In this document: positions 1 through 7,570 of the stretch, piece by piece
How the letters are laid out: each line of letters begins with the position of its first letter
How positions within the stretch are numbered: the stretch's first letter is position 1
Made by a program: the position numbers and the translations under genes
Notes under the pieces: model-generated
The model's database searches: none
What the model saw: the letters and a program-made list of their open reading frames with translations, nothing else
What the model was told of the DNA's origin: nothing
Assembly: GCA_024762705.1 (NCBI GenBank)
Contig: JANTGW010000005.1
Coordinates: 1 to 16,512 of the forward strand
DNA length: 16,512 bases
Reading direction: 5' to 3'
Origin: Sulfurimonas sp.
Lineage (GTDB): Bacteria; Campylobacterota; Campylobacteria; Campylobacterales; Sulfurimonadaceae

Positions 1-251
1 ATTTCCAAAGCATTTGTAAACTCTTCTGTTTGTATCGATTCAAGAGGTTCAATGCTTCCACTAAGTGCTCTTAGCACAAGTGTTTGTGCACCATTTCCGA
101 CCCATGAGCGTATAACATCTTCGCTAAATATTTTTTTGTCCAATTGTATAAGCATATCATTTACTGCCACTGCCAAATCAGGCACACTGTCAATGAGTGT
201 ACCGTCAAAATCAAATATGACTAATTTTTTCTTTTTTATAGCGCTGTTCAA
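1..251 (-). CDS. gph: HAD-family phosphatase, phosphoglycolate phosphatase-like (5' part only)
   Basis: N-terminal 83 residues of a haloacid dehalogenase-superfamily hydrolase; the rest lies beyond the window. The start of the protein has a lysine-rich lead and then the motif I strand LVIFDFDGTLIDS, whose two Asp (residues 14 and 16) would be the nucleophile and the acid/base. The following PDLAVAVNDML and the helical cap start resemble Gph phosphoglycolate phosphatases, which dephosphorylate 2-phosphoglycolate, but other small-phosphate HAD enzymes start similarly. The start is a TTG at 251-249: the only nearby ATG (257-255) is out of frame and soon hits a stop, and a GAGGA Shine-Dalgarno sits 6 nt upstream of the TTG. 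A TGGTATAAT extended -10 lies about 26 nt upstream, in the 42-nt gap after the sensor-like gene, so it can be transcribed separately as well as by read-through. Family is secure, substrate is inferred. Confidence 0.8.
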   Translation of the reverse strand, partial: MNSAIKKKKLVIFDFDGTLIDSVPDLAVAVNDMLIQLDKKIFSEDVIRSWVGNGAQTLVLRALSGSIEPLESIQTEEFTNALE

Positions 252-276
252 GGTCCATCCTCAAAAAAATTGCGAG

Positions 277-285
277 ATTATACCA
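277..285 (-). promoter_or_regulatory. Extended -10 promoter element for the gph-like gene
   Basis: Reading the minus strand, TGGTATAAT gives a perfect -10 hexamer (282-277) with the TGn extension. No clear -35 is visible, as expected for Campylobacterota sigma-70 promoters. The predicted transcript would start near 270 and carry a leader of about 19 nt with the GAGGA ribosome binding site before the TTG start. Confidence 0.55.
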
Positions 286-293
286 CAGCTACC

Positions 294-1157
294 TTACTCT
301 TTACTGCTTGAATAGCGCATCACAAATATAAAAAGACTCAGCACTGCTATCATAATGCCCACTCCTGCTATAAGATAAAACGCATGTATCATCTGTCCGT
401 AATCACTTAGTGCTATTTTAAAGACCACCATAAGTGATTCAATGGACAATGCAATAATAATAGACGTCAAAAATCGTGCCAAGAGTCTGTTTTCGATGTT
501 ATAGTCACGACTGATACTTTTATAAAAGACCTCATGTTCCAAAATAGTTTTTGACAAATCAAATATAGCCAGAGCCAAAGTCAATGCAATAATAGAACGA
601 AACAGTCCTGCCAAGATATCTCTGTCATGCGTGCCAAAGGTTGACCATATAGTAAAAAATGCATAACTGACCAATGCCAAAGAAAATGCGGAAAGTAAAA
701 AACCGAACAGTCCGTAAAAATACTGTGTGAACTTACCAAAGTATTCATGCCCATCTATCAGAGAAAGTTCTTTTAACAATGTATATAATTCAAAGTCATA
801 AACAATATACTCTTCATCAACATACTGCACAGCAGTAATGTAAGGAGTTCCACTTCTCGAATTAACGTAAACATTTGAAATGTATATATTGTCTTCTCTA
901 AACTGTATCCTCTCGAGTAAATGGGATTTATCCATGCCCACACATGTTTTATCGTCTTCGATTGGTGTGTAAAGCGGTGTGGCTTGTTTAAGGTTTTTGT
1001 TTATTTTATAACTGGCCTGTAAGGCGGGAAAAAGCGAGAACAATGATTCTTTTACCAATGTGTCATATTGTCCGGCGTCAACACTTTCTATCATTGCCGT
1101 AAGAGAGTTTTCTATAAATGAAAATTGCTTTTTATATATTGAAATAATTTCTTTCAT
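294..1157 (-). CDS. Membrane protein with N-terminal PDC-like sensor region and four C-terminal TM helices (paralogue 1)
   Basis: 287 residues, no recognised function. Residues 1-140 are soluble and look like a degenerate PDC/Cache-type sensor fold (strand-rich stretch around 83-125 containing RSGTPYITAVQYVDEEYIVYD). Four hydrophobic segments follow at about 146-170, 182-205, 228-250 and 256-280. The second carries the motif ALAIFDLSKTILEHE (196-209) and the last two read RFLTSIIIALSIESLMVVFK and YLIAGVGIMI; all three are repeated almost unchanged in the protein at 8936-9841, so the two are paralogues. There is no N-terminal signal or helix before the sensor part, so that part may be cytoplasmic. 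The ATG at 1157 is preferred over an upstream TTG at 1169 because GAGG lies 6 nt before it and the TTG would sit at the edge of that site. No kinase, cyclase or methyl-accepting domain is fused to it. Confidence 0.75.
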   Translation of the reverse strand: MKEIISIYKKQFSFIENSLTAMIESVDAGQYDTLVKESLFSLFPALQASYKINKNLKQATPLYTPIEDDKTCVGMDKSHLLERIQFREDNIYISNVYVNSRSGTPYITAVQYVDEEYIVYDFELYTLLKELSLIDGHEYFGKFTQYFYGLFGFLLSAFSLALVSYAFFTIWSTFGTHDRDILAGLFRSIIALTLALAIFDLSKTILEHEVFYKSISRDYNIENRLLARFLTSIIIALSIESLMVVFKIALSDYGQMIHAFYLIAGVGIMIAVLSLFIFVMRYSSSKE

Positions 1158-1207
1158 AATCCACCTCAATTCATGTATTACATGTATACATCAAATCAGG
1201 CAGTTAT

Positions 1208-1220
1208 TGCTATAATAGCA
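1208..1220. promoter_or_regulatory. Overlapping divergent extended -10 elements in a near-perfect palindrome
   Basis: The 13-mer TGCTATAATAGCA is palindromic around its central A. It gives TGCTATAAT on the plus strand (1208-1216), pointing to the TPR gene at 1367, and TGCTATTAT on the minus strand (1220-1212), pointing to the sensor-like gene that starts at 1157. Polymerase could use only one orientation at a time. The plus-strand use would leave a leader of about 145 nt, and the minus-strand use one of about 48 nt. The rest of the 209-nt gap (1158-1366) is AT-rich and holds the palindromes and sigma-54-like site listed separately. Confidence 0.45.
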
Positions 1221-1287
1221 TTTTAATATATAAGATATTATTATAATAAACTACTAATAGAATATTTTTATCTTTTAATGGTAAAAT

Positions 1288-1309
1288 ATGCTTATTTACA
1301 TGTAAGCAT
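1288..1309. repeat. Inverted repeat just upstream of the sigma-54-like site
   Basis: ATGCTTA (1288-1294) and TAAGCAT (1303-1309) form a 7-bp stem around an 8-nt loop that contains half of a TTACATGTAA palindrome (1296-1305). A run of seven T follows at 1316-1322, which makes it look like an intrinsic terminator, but that T run is the spacer of the GG-N10-GC promoter described next. It could be a regulator binding site; I cannot tell. Confidence 0.35.
1296..1305. repeat. Representative copy of the dispersed palindrome TTACATGTAA / TACATGTA
   Basis: The 8-mer TACATGTA occurs at 1179, 1297, 1875, 3709, 5237, 8474, 11292, 12432, 15500 and 16077 (start positions). Six of these extend to the full 10-mer TTACATGTAA (starts 1296, 1874, 3708, 8473, 15499, 16076). 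The copy at 1872-1885 extends to a 14-bp palindrome with CTTT/AAAG arms and the one at 3707-3718 to 12 bp. Copies lie both inside genes, in several reading frames, and between genes. By base composition less than one TACATGTA would be expected in this length. Confidence 0.7.
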
Positions 1310-1326
1310 TGGTACTTTTTTTGCTT
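1309..1326 (+). promoter_or_regulatory. Candidate sigma-54 (RpoN) promoter of the TPR gene
   Basis: TTGGTAC (1309-1315), five T, then TTGCTT (1321-1326) matches the RpoN consensus TTGGCAC-N5-TTGCW with one mismatch in the -24 box. The invariant GG (1311-1312) and GC (1323-1324) are separated by exactly 10 nt. Transcription would start near 1336, giving a leader of about 31 nt that includes the AGGG ribosome binding site (1357-1360). In Campylobacterota RpoN mainly drives flagellar basal-body and hook genes, which fits a flagellar role for the downstream gene. Confidence 0.55.
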
Positions 1327-1366
1327 ACATTAAAGTAAAAATACGCAATCTAAAACAGGGTAATGC

Positions 1367-3706
1367 ATGGCCGATACGCAAGAAGACATAATTATCATAG
1401 AAGACAGTGATGCTGCATTACACTCTTTTGATACGGATGAGATGATTCATGATGACGGTGAAGAAGAGAATAAGAAAAAAAAGATTATCCTCTTTGGCGG
1501 CATCGCTATTATTGTCACTTTACTTATTGTTGTCACTGTACTTCTTCTTATAAAAAGTTCTTCAAAGCAAGAGGCAGTTGATTTTAGTACCTTGGACAAC
1601 AAGCTGCAAGAAGCAAAAAAACCTGTCATACCACCGAGTAAACTTGAAAATATGATTGCAAAGGCCAATTATCTCTATTCGACTGGAGCCAAAGACAAAG
1701 CGCTTGCTCTTTATGAGAATATTGCCCACTATTCACAAGCCATCTCACAATACAATCTCGGTGTAGCACAAATGAAAAACGAGCAGTATGCACTCGCACT
1801 CAAGACCTTTCAAAGTGCAATACAAAACAATGAAAAAAGATGTGTAAGTGCCATAAACGCTGCAGTTTGTTCTTTACATGTAAAGGATGATGCAAGTTTT
1901 AAATACTATATTGACCTTGCTTATGCTTACCTTCCTTATGAAATTGATTCGCCATTATACTCTTACTATTACACACTTATAAACTACTACAATAAAAATT
2001 ATCTCGGTGCCTTAAATGCTTTGAAAAATACTGATAAACCGGCTTATCCAATTGTACAAAACCATTTAAGTGCTAAGATCAATGCTATGTATAACAACAA
2101 TTATGATGCCATAGATGCTTTGGAAAAAATCAATGGTGATGTGGATGAATTCAGTCTAGCTTTACTATATGCAAGAGTAGGTGATTTTAATCTTGCAATG
2201 GACCATCTCAATAATACCATAACAAAAAATGAACAGCCCCTAAAAGCAAAACTAGCCCGAAGCTATATATATCTCAAGGCAGGACATGCAAAAAAAGCAG
2301 CGGCAGCACTTAAGGAAGTAACAGACGAATACCCTCAGGAAGTTTATAAAGTCTACCCCGTCAAAGTAAAACTTCAAGATGCACTATTTGAACCTCAACC
2401 AGCACAGATACGTTACAGACAAAAAATTCAAAATTCGAAATTCATTATTTACCAAAAAATATTTTATTTCTCACCTTATAAAATTTTCAATGCAAATCAA
2501 ACCATCAGTTATATTCGGAAAGGAAATGCCAACATTTACATCGACAATGTTCAGTCTGCACAAGAGTATTTGAAAAAAAGTTATTCTTCGTCCAATGTTG
2601 ACATAGGTATTACAAAAGCCGTTAAAAAAGCACTCTCACTGAAAATACGAGAAGCAAACCAGGATCTGCAGAGACTTGTAAAAATTCAGCCTAAACATTC
2701 TATCTTACACTACAATCTTGCACTTACTTATGCTCAAATGGGTGATATGCTTGAGGCAAACAAACACTTTTTGCGTTCATACCATTTAGATGCCAAAAAC
2801 TATCTCTCAGGCGTATATGCCGTAATGACAAGTCAGTTAATAAATAAAGACTATGCAAAGCTCGAAGAGATTTTAAAAGACTCTATCAATGCAGAAGATT
2901 TCAATGAAGAGATTGATCTATATACTACCCTACTCCATTTGAGTCATAATGACTATCTCTCTGCTATTGAGTGGCTTGATAATAGCTATACACAAAGGCC
3001 TCTTTACCTTATACTCGATGCACTCATAGCTATGAAAACAAAAAATATTGACAGAGCGCAAAGTGCTGCTTCAAAGTTGACCGTCATGTTTCCTCATGAT
3101 ATTCTGCCACATATGATTTATATTGATACACACTTCAATACTTACACTATTCCCAAGTATTCAGAAGAAGTGTTAAAGTATCTGAAAAAGCAGCATTTTA
3201 ACTTTACAGATTTGTACTATGGCCCATTTATCAGTAGGTATACTTATATCCAGGAAAATCTTATCACAGGAAAACTTTATTATCTAATTACGCAGTTAAA
3301 ACAGGTACTCCAGACCACCGATACAAATACCCATGATATTGAGAGTGCCTTAGCTTTGGCTTTACTTTATAACAAAAACTTTGAAGAATCATACACCCTT
3401 TACAATCACTTGATAGATGAACTGAAAGTAAGAGATGCATATACCCTCTATTTGGGAGCTGTAGCTTCAACAGCGGCCAAGCACCATGCAAATGCAATAG
3501 CACTGCTTGAATTGTCAAAAATGAAAAATGAAAACTTTTTTGAAGCAAGGTACGCACTTGCACTTTTATATATGGAAATAAAAAATCATGAAGGTGCAGC
3601 AATACAGCTGCAAAAAATTGACATCGATGCTTTTGAATCAGAATACTTTGAATTTCTTATTGACACAGAAAAGATCCTCTTTTACAAAGAGCATCCCAAT
3701 GGATGA
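1367..3706 (+). CDS. Single-pass membrane TPR protein, possibly PflB-like flagellar scaffold protein
   Basis: 779 residues. An acidic cytoplasmic N-terminus (QEDIIIIEDSD, then many D/E up to residue 34) is followed by KKKK and one strong helix (39-62); the positive-inside rule places the remaining 700 residues in the periplasm. That part is almost all helical with TPR-type repeats, clearest at about 94-126, 127-160 and 443-476 (HYNLALTYAQMGDMLEANKHFLRSYHLD). Length and layout match what I know of Campylobacterota PflB, the membrane-anchored TPR protein that with PflA builds the periplasmic disk around the flagellar motor and recruits stators. This assignment is inference from architecture and the candidate RpoN promoter, not from recognised sequence identity; another TPR scaffold or secretion-related protein is possible. 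The ATG has AGGG 6 nt upstream. It ends 11 nt from the convergent Psd-like gene with no clear terminator between them. Confidence 0.75.
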   Translation: MADTQEDIIIIEDSDAALHSFDTDEMIHDDGEEENKKKKIILFGGIAIIVTLLIVVTVLLLIKSSSKQEAVDFSTLDNKLQEAKKPVIPPSKLENMIAKANYLYSTGAKDKALALYENIAHYSQAISQYNLGVAQMKNEQYALALKTFQSAIQNNEKRCVSAINAAVCSLHVKDDASFKYYIDLAYAYLPYEIDSPLYSYYYTLINYYNKNYLGALNALKNTDKPAYPIVQNHLSAKINAMYNNNYDAIDALEKINGDVDEFSLALLYARVGDFNLAMDHLNNTITKNEQPLKAKLARSYIYLKAGHAKKAAAALKEVTDEYPQEVYKVYPVKVKLQDALFEPQPAQIRYRQKIQNSKFIIYQKIFYFSPYKIFNANQTISYIRKGNANIYIDNVQSAQEYLKKSYSSSNVDIGITKAVKKALSLKIREANQDLQRLVKIQPKHSILHYNLALTYAQMGDMLEANKHFLRSYHLDAKNYLSGVYAVMTSQLINKDYAKLEEILKDSINAEDFNEEIDLYTTLLHLSHNDYLSAIEWLDNSYTQRPLYLILDALIAMKTKNIDRAQSAASKLTVMFPHDILPHMIYIDTHFNTYTIPKYSEEVLKYLKKQHFNFTDLYYGPFISRYTYIQENLITGKLYYLITQLKQVLQTTDTNTHDIESALALALLYNKNFEESYTLYNHLIDELKVRDAYTLYLGAVASTAAKHHANAIALLELSKMKNENFFEARYALALLYMEIKNHEGAAIQLQKIDIDAFESEYFEFLIDTEKILFYKEHPNG

Positions 3707-3718
3707 GTTACATGTAAC
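3707..3718. repeat. 12-bp palindrome filling the gap between convergent genes
   Basis: GTTACATGTAAC is a perfect palindrome and an extended copy of the dispersed TTACATGTAA element. It occupies the whole 11-nt space between the TGA of the TPR gene (3704-3706) and the stop of the Psd-like gene (TAG on the minus strand, 3720-3718). It has no T tract on either side, so it is not an ordinary intrinsic terminator. Confidence 0.6.
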
Positions 3719-4347
3719 TACGAAAAATACCCAATAAGTGAATGAGATGCTTCTATTTCATTGTTTGGTTTAATATCCAATCTGAAATTTTCTGGAAGAT
3801 AGAGTTCAGTGACTGCATTTGTTGCAAAACCATATCTCATCCCTTTATATAAAGTTTGTTTTGGAATATCAATATTAATTGGGGCAAAGCTCTGCTTTAA
3901 TCTGTGTATGACTTTTACTTTATTTTTATTGTTGCCTAAAAAGACTAATTCTGCTCTCTCATTTAAATCATAAAAAAGTTTTGACTTTTTAGCAGTTCTT
4001 GCACCTCTGAATATTTTCATATCCTGCAAATCTGCATTTAAAGGTACCCGTAAAATACCCACATTCAAGTAGCTGGATTCTATCGTTATTTTGTATGAAA
4101 ACTCTTCTTCATTTATCTCTTCTATTGCCCTGACTACACCATCCACAGGTGAAATCACTGCTTTATCATCCAAAAAAGAAAGTTCCCGTTCCGGATTTCT
4201 AAAGCTGTAAGCAAAAAAAAGTGCCAGCATAAAAGCCAGTAAAGAAAAAAACTCTAAATCAAATACTCCAAATACAAAAGCAGCGAGTAGTGCATATGCA
4301 ATATAAGCATATCCGTTTGGACTTATGATAAAAAGATTATTTTTCAT
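3718..4347 (-). CDS. Phosphatidylserine decarboxylase-related membrane protein lacking the pyruvoyl-forming serine
   Basis: 209 residues, the size of short (archaeal/rhizobial-type) Psd proteins. Two membrane-spanning stretches at about 12-48 are followed by SFRNPERE (48-55) and ISPVDGVV (65-72), equivalent to the FFRDPxR and SPADG motifs of that family. The C-terminal stretch RYGFATNAVTELYLP (171-185) aligns with the family's RxGMIRFGSRxDLYLP, but the Gly-Ser pair where the proenzyme self-cleaves and the Ser becomes the pyruvoyl group is absent. It therefore probably does not decarboxylate phosphatidylserine. I recall a homologue after ftsH in H. pylori and C. jejuni, next to pssA; here pssA is not adjacent. 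The ATG at 4347 is preferred over a GTG at 4350; it overlaps the end of ftsH by 11 nt, so translation is likely coupled. Confidence 0.8.
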   Translation of the reverse strand: MKNNLFIISPNGYAYIAYALLAAFVFGVFDLEFFSLLAFMLALFFAYSFRNPERELSFLDDKAVISPVDGVVRAIEEINEEEFSYKITIESSYLNVGILRVPLNADLQDMKIFRGARTAKKSKLFYDLNERAELVFLGNNKNKVKVIHRLKQSFAPINIDIPKQTLYKGMRYGFATNAVTELYLPENFRLDIKPNNEIEASHSLIGYFS

Positions 4348-6322
4348 CACTCTTTCTCTTAGTATCTTTATTGTCTGTCATAGTTGCATCTTCTTTTAAC
4401 TCTTCTTCAATACTTTCATTACTTTGCGTAACTTTAGACTTAATATTGTTTTCTTTTTCAAATTTTATAATAATATCTTTTACTTCATCACCTGTAATAT
4501 TTTCTTTTTTATACAGTAGTGCCACAATCTCTTCAATAGCCTCTCTGTACTCTTCTAGGCGATTTACAACATTCTGGTAATGTTCATCTAATGATTTCTT
4601 AATGTATTCATCCATCTCTTCGGCCATTTTTTCACTGTACTCGCGTACTACGGGCTGTCCTGGACCTAAGAATGATTGACGAGATTTTTCAAGAACCATA
4701 AGTCCTGCTATATTACTCATACCATAAGTCTGTACCATTGATTTAATGATGTCAGTTGCACGCTCGAGGTCATTTCCTGCACCGGTTGAAATTTCACCGA
4801 TGAACACCTGTTCAGCAGCACGACCACCTAGTAATGTATCTACTTCAGCCCACAGTTCATGCTGCTGCATCATAAACTTGTCTTCTTCAGGTTTATTGAG
4901 TGTATAACCAAGAGCAGCAAGTCCACGAGGTACAATCGATACTTTGGAAACTTTTTTTGCACCTTCAGTTGTTTCAGCGATGAGCGCATGGCCACTTTCA
5001 TGATAGGCAACAATTTTCTTCTCTTTTGGATTGATACGACGAGATTTTTTAGCAAGACCTGCAAGTGCACGCTCAACTGCCTCATACATATCTTGTTGCT
5101 TAACAGTTTTTTGACTTTTTCTCCCTGCAAGCAATGCCGCTTCATTTACTATGTTTGCCAGGTCTGCACCTGCTAGTCCCGCCGTAAGACGAGCTATCTC
5201 TTCAAGGTCCACATCTTTGTCAATTTTCACATTTCTTACATGTACTTTTAAAATTTTCACACGCCCTTCAAAATCCGGCTTGTCAACAAGCACCTGTCTG
5301 TCAAAACGGCCTGGACGCAAAAGTGCAGGGTCGAGTATTTCAGGTCTGTTTGTCGCTGCTAGAACTATTACTGGTGTGTCTGTTCCAAAACCGTCCATTT
5401 CTGCCAAAAGCTGATTAAGTGTCTGTTCCCTTTCATCATTTCCACCCATTGGACCGCCTGCAGCACGACTTTTACCGATTGCATCGATTTCATCTATAAA
5501 TATAATACTCGGTGCATCTTTTTTTGCCTGCTCGAACAAATCTCTTACACGTGCAGCACCGACACCAACGAACATCTCAATAAAGCTTGATCCGCTTACT
5601 GAGAAAAACGGCACTTCCGCTTCACCTGCAACAGCTTTTGCAAGAAGTGTTTTACCAGTACCAGGACTTCCAACAAGAAGAACACCTTTTGGAATTTTTG
5701 CACCTATCTCAACATAACGTCCGGGATATTTCAAGAAGTCAACAATCTCCTGAACTTCCTCTTTCGCTTCTTCAACACCAGCAACATCATCAAACTTTGT
5801 ATCCGGTTTTTCTGAGTTTATCAGCTTTTTGGAATTTCCCATTCCAAGCAGTCCGCCACCCATATTCTTTTGCATTCGACTCGCAAAAAACATCCATATC
5901 GCAATAATGATTAAAAACGGAAAGAGCCAACCAAACATTTCAGTGAACCAATTTCTTTCACTAAAGCCGGTATAGTCAATTTGTTCCTTATCCAAAAGCT
6001 TTATAAGCTCATTATCACCCTTGACGACTCTTGTTGTATATATTTTTGAATCATCTGTCGAAATAGCACGGATGAACGTTTCACCTATTTCAACTTTTTT
6101 CACACTTTTCGATTTTACAAGCTCTTTAAGTTCAGAGTAATCAACCGGTTCAACTCTTGTCGTAGCTGTTCCCATAACAGAATTATTACCCGCACCTTCT
6201 CCTACCATTACTTTAAACAATAAAATCACGACTACTGAAAATATTGCAAATGTTATCAGTGGATTTTGATTGAAAAAATTGTTGTTATTGTTATTATTGT
6301 TGTTGTTTTCGTTATCAGCCAT
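4337..6322 (-). CDS. ftsH: ATP-dependent zinc metalloprotease FtsH
   Basis: 661 residues, membrane-anchored AAA+ protease that extracts and degrades membrane and unstable cytosolic proteins as a hexamer. In order: a ten-asparagine tract (6-15); TM1 (about 21-41); a periplasmic domain; TM2 (about 132-150); Walker A GSPGTGKT (218-225); pore motif FVGVG (251-255); Walker B FIDEID (275-280); second region of homology [19 protein letters not shown] (324-342); zinc site HESGH (441-445) with Asp518 in NDLERATD as likely third ligand; and a charged C-terminal tail. All catalytic elements are present. The ATG encoding MADNEN at 6322 is chosen: 12 residues could be added upstream but those codons overlap prmA and FtsH would start inside it. 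It begins 2 nt after the prmA stop and overlaps the Psd-like gene. Its Shine-Dalgarno (AGAGAG) is modest. Confidence 0.97.
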   Translation of the reverse strand: MADNENNNNNNNNNNFFNQNPLITFAIFSVVVILLFKVMVGEGAGNNSVMGTATTRVEPVDYSELKELVKSKSVKKVEIGETFIRAISTDDSKIYTTRVVKGDNELIKLLDKEQIDYTGFSERNWFTEMFGWLFPFLIIIAIWMFFASRMQKNMGGGLLGMGNSKKLINSEKPDTKFDDVAGVEEAKEEVQEIVDFLKYPGRYVEIGAKIPKGVLLVGSPGTGKTLLAKAVAGEAEVPFFSVSGSSFIEMFVGVGAARVRDLFEQAKKDAPSIIFIDEIDAIGKSRAAGGPMGGNDEREQTLNQLLAEMDGFGTDTPVIVLAATNRPEILDPALLRPGRFDRQVLVDKPDFEGRVKILKVHVRNVKIDKDVDLEEIARLTAGLAGADLANIVNEAALLAGRKSQKTVKQQDMYEAVERALAGLAKKSRRINPKEKKIVAYHESGHALIAETTEGAKKVSKVSIVPRGLAALGYTLNKPEEDKFMMQQHELWAEVDTLLGGRAAEQVFIGEISTGAGNDLERATDIIKSMVQTYGMSNIAGLMVLEKSRQSFLGPGQPVVREYSEKMAEEMDEYIKKSLDEHYQNVVNRLEEYREAIEEIVALLYKKENITGDEVKDIIIKFEKENNIKSKVTQSNESIEEELKEDATMTDNKDTKRKSDEK

Positions 6323-6324
6323 AT

Positions 6325-7155
6325 TTATTTCTCTCTTTTTAAAACTAATGTAACCCATTCATCCTGGGGTATTCTTTCTATGATTTTACAATCTTTATAA
6401 AATTTTAAAACCTTCTCTTCATATTTGTCCAATATACCGGATAAAATCAAAATTCCATCATCCATTAAGACTCTTTTTAGATCATTTGCAATAAAAGTCA
6501 ACACATCTGCTACAATATTTGCGACTACTATGTTGTATTTTTCATCCAAGTCAGAGATCGTACCTTCCCAAATAGAATGAAACTCTAAATCATTTAGTCT
6601 TGCATTTTTTATCGAATTTTCAACTGAAATAGGATCTGTATCACAGGCATCAACTATTGCCCCTAGCTTCATTGCCCCAATGCCAAGTATACCACTGCCA
6701 CATCCAACATCCAGCACCCTGTCTCCTTCTTTTACATACTTTGAAACAGCTTGCAAAGATGACGCAGTTGTGGGGTGGTGTCCCGTACCAAAAGCTAAAG
6801 CAGGGTCTATTACAATATTTATTAGGCTTGGATGATTGTCACTCCATGTAGGGTGAATATAAAACTTGTCTATTGCAAGGGGCTCTACACTACTTTTATA
6901 GGATTCAACCCAGTCGTTGTTTTGAAGTTTTTTTTGAGTACATTCGACTTCTATCGAAGTTCCAAGAGCTTTTTGCAAAGCTTCCGCAAACTGTTCGAGT
7001 CCCCACACAATAGTGTCAAGTTCCTCTTCACTTCTAATGATAAAGCCTTCATCAGTCTCTTCAAACCCTATTGGCAGAGTATCTGCCAAAAAATCCGCAA
7101 AAAGCTCATGATGGGAAGAGACTTTAACTACTAGTTCATAGTAATGCTCTTGCAT
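6325..7155 (-). CDS. prmA: Ribosomal protein L11 methyltransferase
   Basis: 276 residues. It trimethylates ribosomal protein L11 using S-adenosylmethionine. An N-terminal substrate-binding region of about 90 residues is followed by IDPALAFGTGHHPTT (117-130), the hallmark of PrmA. Then come the SAM motif I VLDVGCGSGILGIGA (147-161), the acidic motif II around DACDTD (169-174), and the NIVADVL motif (213-219), which replaces the N6-methyltransferase NPPY. The ATG shares its A with the TAA of cheY (TAATG), so translation is likely coupled; ftsH starts 2 nt after its stop. This cheY-prmA-ftsH order is conserved in the Campylobacterota genomes I know. Confidence 0.95.
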   Translation of the reverse strand: MQEHYYELVVKVSSHHELFADFLADTLPIGFEETDEGFIIRSEEELDTIVWGLEQFAEALQKALGTSIEVECTQKKLQNNDWVESYKSSVEPLAIDKFYIHPTWSDNHPSLINIVIDPALAFGTGHHPTTASSLQAVSKYVKEGDRVLDVGCGSGILGIGAMKLGAIVDACDTDPISVENSIKNARLNDLEFHSIWEGTISDLDEKYNIVVANIVADVLTFIANDLKRVLMDDGILILSGILDKYEEKVLKFYKDCKIIERIPQDEWVTLVLKREK

Positions 7156-7529
7156 TACTCAGCGACACCCATTACAGCGCCGAGCTTTTCTTTTAGGACT
7201 TGAGGTGTAAAAGGTTTTACTATATAGTTATTTACTCCTGCTTTAAGTGCTGTAATAACTTCAGCCTTTCCACCTTCTGTCGTTACCATAATAATAGGCA
7301 GGTCTTTAAAACGATCATCAGCACGAACTTTTTTCACTAGTTCAAGCCCGTTCATCTCCGGCATATTCCAGTCTGTAATCAACATCTCAATATCCGGATT
7401 GGCATCCATTTGCGCCCAACCTTCTACACCGTCAGCACCTTCAAGAACATCCTTATACCCAAGTCGGGCTAAAGTGTTTTTTATGATACGGCGCATTGTA
7501 GAACTGTCATCAACAACTAGTAATTTCAA
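7155..7529 (-). CDS. cheY: Chemotaxis response regulator CheY
   Basis: 124 residues, a single receiver domain with no output domain. The Asp pair is at 7-8, the phosphoacceptor is Asp53 in LITDWNMPEMNG, the switch Thr is at 83/84 in MVTTEGG, and Tyr102 and Lys105 lie in NYIVKPF. The sequence is very close to what I know of H. pylori CheY1 (for example KLLVVDDSSTMRRIIKNTL and KAEVITALKAGVNNYIVKPF), so this is the motor-binding CheY rather than a generic receiver. The start is a TTG at 7529-7527 with AAAGGA 6 nt upstream; no ATG is available. It can be transcribed from hisA read-through or from a -10-like TATAAA in the 69-nt gap upstream. It overlaps prmA by 1 nt. Confidence 0.96.
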   Translation of the reverse strand: MKLLVVDDSSTMRRIIKNTLARLGYKDVLEGADGVEGWAQMDANPDIEMLITDWNMPEMNGLELVKKVRADDRFKDLPIIMVTTEGGKAEVITALKAGVNNYIVKPFTPQVLKEKLGAVMGVAE

Positions 7530-7559
7530 TTGAAATCCTTTAAATAATATTTTGCATAA

Positions 7560-7565
7560 TTTATA
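7560..7565 (-). promoter_or_regulatory. Possible -10 element for cheY
   Basis: TATAAA on the minus strand (7565-7560) lies about 30 nt before the TTG start of cheY, in an AT-rich 69-nt gap that is long for this otherwise tightly packed gene run. It lacks the TGn extension seen at other promoters here, so the call is weak. Confidence 0.35.
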
Positions 7566-7570
7566 GCTAA

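Noticed and set aside
52..315. Open frame of 87 codons on the plus strand
   Set aside because: It is antisense to the gph-like gene, whose DFDGT motif is unmistakable on the minus strand; the translation has no recognisable features.
1288..1322. Intrinsic terminator or small-RNA 3' end (hairpin plus seven T)
   Set aside because: The T run fits exactly as the spacer of a GG-N10-GC sigma-54 promoter, and no gene ends here on the plus strand. A short RNA from the TATAAT at 1211 cannot be excluded but has no other support.
3673..3705. Two small hairpins at the end of the TPR gene (CTCTTT/AAAGAG and CATCC/GGATG) as a terminator
   Set aside because: Short stems within coding sequence, no following T run on either strand.
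4211..4226. Minus-strand TGGCAC followed by a T run and GC
   Set aside because: The spacing is 11 instead of the required 10 nt and it is inside the Psd-like coding region.
4859..5176. 105-codon plus-strand open frame opposite ftsH
   Set aside because: FtsH is continuous with all motifs on the other strand; the antisense frame lacks a ribosome binding site and any family resemblance.
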